Shown piece after piece: positions 28,973-36,295 of a stretch of DNA of 64,000 bases. Position 1 is the stretch's first letter. Every line of letters starts with the position of its first letter. Origin of the DNA: Alphaproteobacteria bacterium UBA3612 (GTDB lineage Bacteria > Pseudomonadota > Alphaproteobacteria > Sphingomonadales > Sphingomonadaceae); contig DFLT01000006.1 in NCBI GenBank assembly GCA_002375465.1, positions 66,528 to 130,527 of the forward strand, in the 5' to 3' direction. A program made the translations under genes and the position numbers. Under the pieces are notes generated by a model. That model was not told the DNA's origin. It saw only the letters and a program-made list of their open reading frames with translations, and did no database searches.

Positions 28973-29073
28973 GGCAGATAGCGAATGACACCCCCCGCTC
29001 TCGCTATCTCACCCACGAGGCCCGATCCAGCGCCAATCCCCCCCAACGGCCCTGGATCGGGCTTCACCTTATT
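28973..29073 (+). ncRNA. candidate stress small RNA, GsrN-like
   Basis: Starting about 7 nt after the -10 element, the sequence folds into two hairpins. The first (28976-29009) has a 9-bp stem AGATAGCGA/TCGCTATCT and a 16-nt loop with C6. The second (29020-29062) has an 11-bp stem GCCCGATCCAG/CTGGATCGGGC, a C-C mismatch, 3 more bp and a loop with C7; it is followed by a T-rich stretch and may be the terminator. GsrN of Caulobacter has the same plan: a sigma-T promoter, a 5' hairpin with a C-rich loop and a terminator hairpin in about 100 nt. No good reading frame is present. Homology to GsrN is inferred from architecture only. Confidence 0.58.
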
Positions 29074-29093
29074 ACACACAGTGCGAATTCGCC

Positions 29094-29119
29094 GGAACCG
29101 ATTGGTTCGGACGATGGTT
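29094..29119 (+). promoter_or_regulatory. EcfG-like promoter (GGAAC-N17-GGTT) for entericidin
   Basis: GGAAC at 29094-29098 and GGTT at 29116-29119 are 17 nt apart, one mismatch from the EcfG consensus. It would start transcription about 42 nt before the entericidin ATG. Confidence 0.5.
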
Positions 29120-29168
29120 CTGGTGAACGAGGACAGCGGGACTGTTCCTGGGAAGAAGGAGTATCGAG

Positions 29169-29294
29169 ATGCGTAAACTTACGATCGTAGCCCTGGCCAC
29201 GCTTGGCCTGGCACTCACAGCGTGCAACACTGTCAAAGGCGCTGGCGAGGATGTGAAATCCGTTGGCGAAGCCGGCGAAGACGTCATCGACTGA
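29169..29294 (+). CDS. entericidin A/B-family small lipoprotein
   Basis: A 41-residue lipoprotein. The signal peptide ends in the lipobox LTAC, and the mature part is NTVKGAGEDVKSVGEAGEDV, the typical entericidin pattern. In E. coli the ecnAB pair is a stress-controlled toxin/antidote; only one copy is present here, so a general envelope role is more likely. AAGGAG lies just upstream of the ATG. A strong terminator follows. An EcfG-like promoter precedes it. Confidence 0.88.
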   Translation: MRKLTIVALATLGLALTACNTVKGAGEDVKSVGEAGEDVID

Positions 29295-29315
29295 TTTGGC
29301 CGATTTTGTCGATGA

Positions 29316-29346
29316 ACGGCGTCGCCCTCGGGCGGCGCCGTTTTTC
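29316..29346 (+). terminator. Rho-independent terminator of entericidin
   Basis: A GC-rich stem (ACGGCGTCGCC / GGCGGCGCCGT, one wobble) with a CTCG loop is followed by T5. Confidence 0.88.
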
Positions 29347-29456
29347 GTTCGCACTGTTGAAATTTTCGTTCGTTCGCTTGTAAATATCCCACACCCCTTG
29401 TGCCGGTCCGCCGCGCTTGCGAGAGGGCGGCGCAACATAGAATTTGGGAGCAGGCC

Positions 29457-30347
29457 ATGAATATCGCCTTTATCGGACTCGGAAACATGGGCGGCGGTAT
29501 GGCCGCCAATCTGGTCAAGGCATCGCACGATGTACGCGCCTTCGATCTCAGCGAAGAGGCGCTGTCCCGTGCGGAATCTGCGGGCTGCACCCGTGCCGCC
29601 TCCGTTGCTGAGGCTGTGGCCGCCGCGGACGCCGTCGTCACGATGCTACCGGCGGGCACCCATGTTGCCGCGGTTTACGGGAACGAGGTTTTCGATACCG
29701 CCGCAAAAAACACGCTACTGATCGACTGTTCCACCATCGACGTCGCCACCGCCCGTGCCGTGGGCGAAGATGCAAAGTCACGCGGCTTTGCCATGGTCGA
29801 CGCCCCCGTCTCCGGCGGCATCGCCGCCGCGTCGGCAGGAACGCTGACATTCATGGTCGGCGGGGAAAAGGAGGCATTCGACCGCGCAGAACCGATCCTG
29901 TCGGCCATGGGAAAGGCGGTCATCCACGCCGGCGACATCGGCACAGGCCAGGCGGCGAAGATCTGCAACAACATGCTGCTGGGCGCCACCATGGCCGCCA
30001 CGTCGGAAACGCTCGCCCTTGCCGAAAAGCTCGGCCTCGATCCGCAGACCTTCTATGACATTGCCAGCGTCTCGTCGGGTCAAAGCTGGTCGCTGACATC
30101 ATATTGCCCGCTGCCCGGCGTCGGCCCGCAGAGTCCGGCCGATAATGACTATCAGGGCGGGTTCGCCGCCGCACTGATGCTGAAGGACCTGAAGCTGGCG
30201 GCGGATGCGGCGCGCACCGCCAATGCCGCCGTGCCCATGGGCGGCCTTGCCGGCTCGCTCTACCAGATGCTGGTCTCGGCGGGCGAAGGCGGGCGCGACT
30301 TTTCCGCGATCATCGAAATGCTGCGCGGGAAGACCGCCGCCCGCTAG
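29457..30347 (+). CDS. mmsB: 3-hydroxyisobutyrate dehydrogenase
   Basis: This NAD-dependent enzyme oxidises 3-hydroxyisobutyrate in valine degradation. The 296-residue protein starts with the Rossmann motif GLGNMGGGMA. It has the substrate loop DAPVSGGIAAASAGTL and catalytic Lys168 in GQAAKICNNMLL. The ATG at 29457 has GGAG 7 nt upstream. Beta-hydroxyacid dehydrogenases acting on related substrates are hard to separate, but the substrate loop favours MmsB. Other valine degradation genes are not in the window. Confidence 0.88.
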   Translation: MNIAFIGLGNMGGGMAANLVKASHDVRAFDLSEEALSRAESAGCTRAASVAEAVAAADAVVTMLPAGTHVAAVYGNEVFDTAAKNTLLIDCSTIDVATARAVGEDAKSRGFAMVDAPVSGGIAAASAGTLTFMVGGEKEAFDRAEPILSAMGKAVIHAGDIGTGQAAKICNNMLLGATMAATSETLALAEKLGLDPQTFYDIASVSSGQSWSLTSYCPLPGVGPQSPADNDYQGGFAAALMLKDLKLAADAARTANAAVPMGGLAGSLYQMLVSAGEGGRDFSAIIEMLRGKTAAR

Positions 30348-30374
30348 GGCGCGTCGTCTCCGCGCCGCATTTTT
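30348..30374 (+). terminator. probable terminator of mmsB
   Basis: A 6-bp GGCGCG/CGCGCC stem with a 7-nt loop is followed by GCATTTTT, directly after the mmsB stop. Confidence 0.55.
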
Positions 30375-30455
30375 CGGCCTCGTTCGGTTATTTTGTCTCA
30401 TTTCGGCGCTCGGCGCTGCCGTTCGGCGTCTTAGCCTGCTAAGCGCACGCCCGAC

Positions 30456-32363
30456 ATGATCCCGGAACTTGGACATTTGGCCCTGTGGCTCGCTGCGGCG
30501 CTCGCGCTGATGCAGCTTGTCGGCGGTGAAGTCAGCCTGCGTCGGCGCGATGACGACGCCGCGCTGCGGCTGCTGGTGCCCGCCGCGATCGTGCAGGCCG
30601 CCCTTTGCCTCTTTGCCTTTGGCGCGCTGATCTACTGTTTCGCGGTTTCCGATTTCTCCGTGCAGTTGGTCGCCACGAACAGCCACACCATGAAGCCCTT
30701 CGGCTATAAGCTGACGGGCGCCTGGGCGAACCACGAAGGGTCAATGCTGCTGTGGGTCAGCGTGCTTGCCGTCTTCGCCGCCGCCGCCGCGTATCGCGCC
30801 CGCGCGCTCGGCCCCAGGTTTAGGGGCCGCCTGATCCAGACGACCGGCGCCATCGCGCTCGGCTTTTACGCCTATCTGCTTCTTTCTTCGAACCCGTTCC
30901 TGCGCCTCGACCCCGCCCCGGTTGAGGGTAACGGGCTTAATCCGCTGTTGCAGGACCCCGGCCTCGCCTTTCACCCGCCACTTCTTTATCTCGGCTATGT
31001 CGGGCTCAGCGTAGCTTTTGCCTTTGCCGTCGCCGCCCTCATCGAACGGCAGGTGGGGCCGCAATGGGCACGCGCGGTAAAGCCATGGATCCTCGCCGCC
31101 TGGGCCTGCCTGACCGCTGGCATCACGCTCGGCAGCTTCTGGGCCTATTATGAACTGGGCTGGGGCGGCTGGTGGTTCTGGGATCCAGTGGAGAATGCCA
31201 GCCTGATGCCGTGGCTGGCCGCCACCGCCCTGTTCCATTCCGCCAGCGTCTTGGCGCAGCGCGACGCGCTCAGGAACTGGACCATTCTGCTCGCGGTTGC
31301 GGCGTTCAGCTTTTCGATGATCGGCACCTTTATCGTCCGGTCTGGCCTTCTGACCAGCGTACACGCCTTTGCCGTCGATCCGGAGCGCGGCCTGTTCCTG
31401 CTGGCGCTGCTGGGCCTCTATGTCGGGGGCGCCCTGACGCTTTATGCCCTGCGCGCCGGCACGGTCAGCGCGGGCGCGGGATTCCGCCTGCTCAGCCGGG
31501 AGGGGGCGCTCGTCGTCAACAATCTTCTCCTGTCCGCCATTCTGGGTGTCGTTTTCATCGGCACCCTCTACCCGGTCGCACTTGAGGGGCTGACGGGCGA
31601 GCGTGTGTCCGTTGGTCCGCCCTATTTCGAGGCGGCGCTCGTCCCCCTGATCCTGCCGCTCCTCATACTGATGGCCGTGGGACCGCTGCTCAGCTGGCGC
31701 AAGATGAACGTCGCACGGCTGAAGTCGCGGCTGCTTTTCTTTGCCGCCGCCGCATTGGTGGTCGCCGTCGCGATCTGGCTGGGCGGCATGCGCTCGGTTC
31801 TCGCCATTGCCGGCATCGCCATCGCCGTCTGGCTCGCCATTGCAAGCCTCTCCCTCCTTCGAAAGCGGCCCTCCGCCCGTATCTTCGGCACCGCCGTCGC
31901 TCATCTGGGCGCCGCCATCATCGCGGTGGGGGTCAGCGTCAGCGCCGCCGGCTCCCTCGAACGCACGCTCAGTCTTGCACCCGGTGAAACAGCGAACATG
32001 GCGGGGTTCGCGGTCCGCATGCTGAACGTGGAACCGACCGCCGGACCGAATTATACCAGCGTCATGGGAACACTGGATGTCGGCCGCGGCACACGCACAT
32101 ATATGCTGATGCCGGAGCGGCGCGCCTTCATCACGCCGATGCAGGTAACGACGGAGACCGACATCCTGCCTTTGTGGGACGGCAATCTCTACGCCGTTCT
32201 GGGCGAAGGCTCAGGCGATGGACGCTGGCAGGTGCGGCTGAATTGGCAGCCGATGATCGCGCTGATCTGGATTGGCGGCATTATCGCAGCGCTTGGCGGC
32301 GTCGTGGCAATATATGGCGGCCGCGTGCAGCGGCGGCGCGACAGAAGGGGATTGCCCGCATGA
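30456..32363 (+). CDS. ccmF: cytochrome c maturation heme lyase CcmF
   Basis: CcmF, with CcmH and CcmI, attaches heme to apocytochrome c. The 635-residue protein has about 14-15 membrane helices and the tryptophan-rich motif GWGGWWFWDPVENAS. Conserved His residues occur in FHPPLLY and in NHEGSM. It starts the second ccm group, ccmF-ccmG-ccmH-ccmI. Its stop overlaps the ccmG start by ATGA. Confidence 0.96.
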   Translation: MIPELGHLALWLAAALALMQLVGGEVSLRRRDDDAALRLLVPAAIVQAALCLFAFGALIYCFAVSDFSVQLVATNSHTMKPFGYKLTGAWANHEGSMLLWVSVLAVFAAAAAYRARALGPRFRGRLIQTTGAIALGFYAYLLLSSNPFLRLDPAPVEGNGLNPLLQDPGLAFHPPLLYLGYVGLSVAFAFAVAALIERQVGPQWARAVKPWILAAWACLTAGITLGSFWAYYELGWGGWWFWDPVENASLMPWLAATALFHSASVLAQRDALRNWTILLAVAAFSFSMIGTFIVRSGLLTSVHAFAVDPERGLFLLALLGLYVGGALTLYALRAGTVSAGAGFRLLSREGALVVNNLLLSAILGVVFIGTLYPVALEGLTGERVSVGPPYFEAALVPLILPLLILMAVGPLLSWRKMNVARLKSRLLFFAAAALVVAVAIWLGGMRSVLAIAGIAIAVWLAIASLSLLRKRPSARIFGTAVAHLGAAIIAVGVSVSAAGSLERTLSLAPGETANMAGFAVRMLNVEPTAGPNYTSVMGTLDVGRGTRTYMLMPERRAFITPMQVTTETDILPLWDGNLYAVLGEGSGDGRWQVRLNWQPMIALIWIGGIIAALGGVVAIYGGRVQRRRDRRGLPA

Positions 32364-32890
32364 CGAAGCGCCTCGCCCTCATCATTCCGCTTCTTCTGTT
32401 CGTTACTTTCGTGGCGGTGGCGATTTTCGGTCTGGGGACCGACTCCAACCGCCCCATCGAATCGCAAATGATCGGTCAGGCCGTGCCCGATTTCGATCTG
32501 CAGGGGCTGGATGCCCAACATCCCGGCCTGTCGTCGCAGGATCTGCGGCAGGGCACCGTCACCCTGGTCAATCTGTTCGGCAGCTGGTGCCTGCCCTGTC
32601 GCGTGGAGGCACCTCAATTGGAGCGGTTGAGCGAAGCCGGCATCGTCATCCATGGCATCGCCATTCGCGATGAAGGTCCGGCCGTCACCGAGTTTCTGAC
32701 GCGCTATGGCGATCCCTTCCGACGCATCGGCATGGACCCACGCGGGCGGATGCAGATCGAACTGGGCGCAAGCGGCGTGCCGGAGACCTTCCTGATCGAC
32801 GGCACGGGCGTGATCCGCCGGCAATGGATCGGTGTCATCCGCGAAGAGCAGGTAGACGAGATCATCGCAGAGGTTGAGCGGCTGCAATGA
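32360..32890 (+). CDS. ccmG: thiol-disulfide oxidoreductase CcmG (DsbE)
   Basis: A membrane-anchored thioredoxin that reduces the apocytochrome CXXCH or CcmH. The 176-residue protein has an N-terminal anchor and the active site WCLPC (C77, C80), within the DsbE-type FGSWCLPCRVEAPQL. The cis-Pro loop GVPETFLID is present. The ATG at 32360 overlaps the ccmF TGA. It overlaps ccmH by ATGA. Confidence 0.95.
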   Translation: MTKRLALIIPLLLFVTFVAVAIFGLGTDSNRPIESQMIGQAVPDFDLQGLDAQHPGLSSQDLRQGTVTLVNLFGSWCLPCRVEAPQLERLSEAGIVIHGIAIRDEGPAVTEFLTRYGDPFRRIGMDPRGRMQIELGASGVPETFLIDGTGVIRRQWIGVIREEQVDEIIAEVERLQ

Positions 32891-33276
32891 CGCGTGGCCG
32901 CCCCTACCCCGGTCTGATCGTTCTGATCGCCCTGCTGCTCGCCGGCTTTACCGATGTGCCGCTCGCCGATCCTGCGCGGGAAAAGGCGGCGCAGTCCTTG
33001 ATGCATGAGTTGCGCTGCCTGGTCTGCCAGGGTCAGTCTATCGCCGAATCGGATGCAGAAATGGCGTCCGACATGCGGGGCCTGGTGCGGGAGCGGATAG
33101 CGGCGGGCGAGGATCCTATTGAAATCCGAAATTATCTGGTCAGCCGCTATGGCGACTGGGTCACCTTCTCGCCGCCAAAGCGCGGGCCGCACCTGATCCT
33201 GTGGCTGGCGCCGCTGCTCTTGCTGCTTGGCGGCGGCCTTCTGGCGGCGCGCATGTTCCGACGGAAACATCCATGA
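32887..33276 (+). CDS. ccmH: cytochrome c-type biogenesis protein CcmH
   Basis: CcmH (CcmL type) holds apocytochrome through the motif RCLVCQ (C44, C47). It has a signal peptide and a C-terminal membrane helix. The 129-residue length is that of the short form, which lacks the TPR part; the TPR function is supplied by the separate ccmI that follows. Confidence 0.95.
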   Translation: MTRGRPYPGLIVLIALLLAGFTDVPLADPAREKAAQSLMHELRCLVCQGQSIAESDAEMASDMRGLVRERIAAGEDPIEIRNYLVSRYGDWVTFSPPKRGPHLILWLAPLLLLLGGGLLAARMFRRKHP

Positions 33277-33286
33277 GCTGCGCGAC

Positions 33287-33913
33287 ATGAGCTTCGCGTT
33301 GCCCCTGCTCGCCATTCTGCTCGTGGCCGCCGCGCTACGCGCCGCGCGTATGCCGGTGGTGGCGGTGGTGATCGTCGCCGTTCTGGGCGGCGGTGCCTAT
33401 GCCATTACCGGAGTGCCCGGCCTGCCGTCACAGCCGGTCGCTGCCCCCACGCCGCCGCCCGGTAATGCCGCGCGTCAGGCAGAGGCGCAGACGGCCCTTC
33501 TGTCCGATCCAGGCAACGTTGCCGCCTGGGCGCAATTTTCCGATTCGCTGATCGCCGAAGGGCGCAGCCTGGAGGCGGTGGAGGGTCTGCGCCTTGCCGT
33601 ACACGCCATGCCGCAAAGCGCCGATCTATGGATACAGCTTGGCAGCGCGCTGATGTCGCATGGCGACGGCGTCATCACACCTGCGGCGCGTCTGGCCTTC
33701 GGCCGCGCGTCGGCGCTGCAGCCGGAACATCCAGCGCCGCCCTATTTCCTCGGCCTCGCCTATCTGCAGGCGGGTGAACCGGACCAGGCCCTTGCCGTCT
33801 GGCGTGACCTGGAACAGCGCACGGCGCCGGGGGCGCCCTGGCGCGCCGACCTTCAGGAGAGGATCGGCGCGGCCGAGCGCATGGGCGCCGCGATGGCGAC
33901 CACGACCGAGTGA
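33287..33913 (+). CDS. ccmI: TPR cytochrome c biogenesis protein CcmI
   Basis: CcmI presents the apocytochrome C-terminus to the heme ligase. The 208-residue protein has two N-terminal membrane helices, a Pro-rich linker, and a TPR domain (ARQAEAQTALLSDPGNVAAW..., PPYFLGLAYLQAGEPDQALAVW). The ATG at 33287 is preferred because the membrane segment begins there; the frame further upstream lies within ccmH. It lies 10 nt after ccmH. Confidence 0.88.
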   Translation: MSFALPLLAILLVAAALRAARMPVVAVVIVAVLGGGAYAITGVPGLPSQPVAAPTPPPGNAARQAEAQTALLSDPGNVAAWAQFSDSLIAEGRSLEAVEGLRLAVHAMPQSADLWIQLGSALMSHGDGVITPAARLAFGRASALQPEHPAPPYFLGLAYLQAGEPDQALAVWRDLEQRTAPGAPWRADLQERIGAAERMGAAMATTTE

Positions 33914-33920
33914 GCCGCTC

Positions 33921-34079
33921 TTATCGGGTGGCCAGCATTTCCTCTTTAATCCGTAACTTTTCTCTCTTCAGCGCGTGCAGGCGGACCTCGTCTGGCAGGG
34001 GGCGGTGCGTTTCCGCCTCAATTTTCGTTTCCAGCGCTTCATGTTTCCTGGCGAGCGCATCCGAATATGCCTGACCCAT
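33921..34079 (-). CDS. DUF465 (YdcH-like) small protein
   Basis: A 52-residue charged helical protein (MGQAYSDALARKHEALETKI..., REKLRIKEEMLATR) of the DUF465/YdcH family. The function of the family is unknown. AAGGAGG lies 8 nt upstream of the ATG. Its stop is 7 nt from the convergent ccmI stop. A second DUF465 gene lies divergently 127 nt away. Confidence 0.85.
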   Translation of the reverse strand: MGQAYSDALARKHEALETKIEAETHRPLPDEVRLHALKREKLRIKEEMLATR

Positions 34080-34205
34080 GGTCTAAACCTCCTTGATTGA
34101 AGTGACACGGAACGGCTAGCCAATCACAGAAAAATGAGTCTGTCATCCCCGCCCGTCCACGGGCCGGGGCAGGTCGTCGCGGAACTGGTCATGAAGGGCG
34201 GCATA

Positions 34206-34403
34206 ATGGAAGAAGGCGAAGCGCGAATCCGCTTACAGGGGGTTTTGGTCGAACATGCCGACCTCGACGCCGCCATCGCCGCGCTGTCACAGCAGGCATC
34301 GCCCGACCAGTTGCAGTTGATGCGTCTGAAAAAGCGCAAATTGCAGCTGAAGGACCGCATCGAACATCTGCGCGATATCTTGAATCCCGACATTATCGCA
34401 TGA
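34206..34403 (+). CDS. second DUF465 (YdcH-like) small protein
   Basis: A 65-residue protein with a C-terminal DUF465 helical hairpin (LMRLKKRKLQLKDRIEHLRDIL). The ATG at 34206 has AAGGGCGG upstream; an ATG at 34134 or 34191 would add residues with no family similarity. It lies 10 nt before mutL and is probably co-transcribed. With the gene at 33921 it forms a divergent pair of the same family, perhaps an old duplication. Confidence 0.78.
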   Translation: MEEGEARIRLQGVLVEHADLDAAIAALSQQASPDQLQLMRLKKRKLQLKDRIEHLRDILNPDIIA

Positions 34404-34413
34404 TCTGGGCCGC

Positions 34414-36273
34414 ATGAGCCCGCTGCGCCGCCTGCCCGATACGCTCGTCGATCGAATTGCGGCGGGCGAGGTCGTGGAACGGCCCGCCTCCGCCGTGAAG
34501 GAACTGGTGGAAAACGCCCTCGACGCCGGGGCGACGCGCATCTCCATCGATCTGCAGGAGGGCGGCACCGACCGCATCGCCATCACCGATAATGGCCATG
34601 GCATGTCGGCGGAGGAGTTGCGCCTGGCAGTAGAACGGCACTGCACGTCGAAACTGCCGGACGGCGATCTGCAGCACATCGCCACGCTTGGATTTCGCGG
34701 GGAGGCCCTGCCCTCCATCGCCAGCGTCAGCCGTTTCGAACTGGCCAGCCGCCCGGCCGGGGCGGACGGCTGGGCAATTCAGATCGACCATGGCGAAATG
34801 CTTTCAGACGCCCCCGCCGCGCTGGCGGAGGGGACACGCGTCACGGTGGGCAGTCTGTTCGGAAAAATCCCCGCTCGCCGCAAATTCCTGAAAACGCCGC
34901 GTGCGGAAATGGGCGCGATCAGCGACATTGTTCGACGCCTCGCCATGGCGAGAGCCGAAGTGGCGTTCCTGCTCAGCCATAATGGCCGCAAAATGCTGGA
35001 TGCACCCGCGCCGGGTCTGTCGCTGGAGGGGACAGACCGCATGACCCATGCTCGTGTCGAGCGGCTCGGCACCATCCTTGGCCGCGACTTCACCGCCAAT
35101 GCCGTCGCGGTCGACATGGAGCGGGAAGGGTTTCACCTCGGCGGCCTGGCCGGCGTGCCGACATTCAATCGCGGCGCGGCGGACCATCAATATCTGTTCG
35201 TCAACGGGCGCCCGGTGAAGGACCGGTTGCTCCTGGGAGCGGTACGCGGCGCCTATCGCGACCTCCTCGCCCGCGACCGGCATCCGGTGCTGGCGCTGTT
35301 CCTGTCGGTCCCAGCGGAGGAGGTCGACGTAAATGTGCATCCGGCAAAGACGGAGGTTCGGTTCCGCGATGCCGCGCGGGTACGGGGACTGATCGTTAGC
35401 GGCCTGCGCCGCGCGCTCGATGCCGATTCGACGCGGACCGCCACAACGGTCAGTCAGGATGCGCTTGCCCGCTTTCAGCCGGAACGCACACCGCTTTCGC
35501 TAGATCGGCGCATGTTCGGCGAAAGCCGGGCCAGCTTCATATCGCCGCCATCCTATGCGCAGGAACGGCCATCATATGGCACTGCGGCACAGGACGGCAC
35601 CCCGCCCTATGCTGCAGTCCGGGAACAGCACGGCGCCGCTGAGGCCGATGCAGACGCCAATACCGCCGATGGTCCGGAGGATCACGCCCACCACCCCATG
35701 GGCGCCGCGCGGGCGCAATTGCACAATAGCTGGATCGTCGCGGAGACGGAGGATCATCTGATCCTGGTCGATCAGCACGCCGCGCACGAGCGGCTGACAA
35801 TGGAAAAGATGAAGGCGAGTGCTGCGACCGGCCACCCGAAGGTGCAGGCGCTCCTGATCCCCGAAGTGGTCGACGTCACCGAGGTCGAAGCAGAAGCGCT
35901 GGAAGCGCACGCCGAAGAACTGGCAGCGCTGGGCCTCGAAATCGAAAGGTTCGGCGACACGGCCATATTGGTCCGCGGCGTCCCCGCCCTTCTGGGCACC
36001 CGCGCCGATGCGCAGGGCCTGATCCGCGATCTGGCCGACGACATTGCCAGCCTGGGCACCACCCACAGCCTGAAGGAGCGGCTGGACGATCTCTACGCGA
36101 CCATGGCCTGCCATGGCAGCGTCCGCGCCGGACGCCGTCTCGCCATAGCAGAGATGAACGCGCTGTTGCGCGAAATGGAGGCGACGCCGCATTCCGGCCA
36201 ATGCAATCATGGCCGGCCCACCTATGTAAAGCTTGCCCGCGCCGACATTGAAAAGCTGTTCGGACGCCGCTGA
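34414..36273 (+). CDS. mutL: DNA mismatch repair protein MutL
   Basis: MutL couples mismatch recognition by MutS to strand removal. The 619-residue protein has the GHKL ATPase (ELVENALDAGAT, DNGHGM, TLGFRGEAL). The C-terminal domain carries DQHA-X2-E-X4-E (DQHAAHERLTME, from D453), the metal-binding endonuclease motif, so this MutL probably nicks DNA itself and needs no MutH. The linker (about 345-440) is low-complexity Pro/Ala/Asp. Confidence 0.96.
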   Translation: MSPLRRLPDTLVDRIAAGEVVERPASAVKELVENALDAGATRISIDLQEGGTDRIAITDNGHGMSAEELRLAVERHCTSKLPDGDLQHIATLGFRGEALPSIASVSRFELASRPAGADGWAIQIDHGEMLSDAPAALAEGTRVTVGSLFGKIPARRKFLKTPRAEMGAISDIVRRLAMARAEVAFLLSHNGRKMLDAPAPGLSLEGTDRMTHARVERLGTILGRDFTANAVAVDMEREGFHLGGLAGVPTFNRGAADHQYLFVNGRPVKDRLLLGAVRGAYRDLLARDRHPVLALFLSVPAEEVDVNVHPAKTEVRFRDAARVRGLIVSGLRRALDADSTRTATTVSQDALARFQPERTPLSLDRRMFGESRASFISPPSYAQERPSYGTAAQDGTPPYAAVREQHGAAEADADANTADGPEDHAHHPMGAARAQLHNSWIVAETEDHLILVDQHAAHERLTMEKMKASAATGHPKVQALLIPEVVDVTEVEAEALEAHAEELAALGLEIERFGDTAILVRGVPALLGTRADAQGLIRDLADDIASLGTTHSLKERLDDLYATMACHGSVRAGRRLAIAEMNALLREMEATPHSGQCNHGRPTYVKLARADIEKLFGRR

Positions 36274-36295
36274 AGACGCTGTTGCGCGCCTTAAT

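Noticed and set aside
28647..28988. A plus-strand 113-codon frame in the stress intergenic region
   Set aside because: It lacks a ribosome-binding site and runs antisense to the small Lys-rich gene and through the EcfG promoter elements. The sequence is better explained by promoters.
30741..31904. A 387-codon frame antisense to ccmF
   Set aside because: The sense gene shows the CcmF Trp-rich motif; the antisense is hydrophilic shadow.
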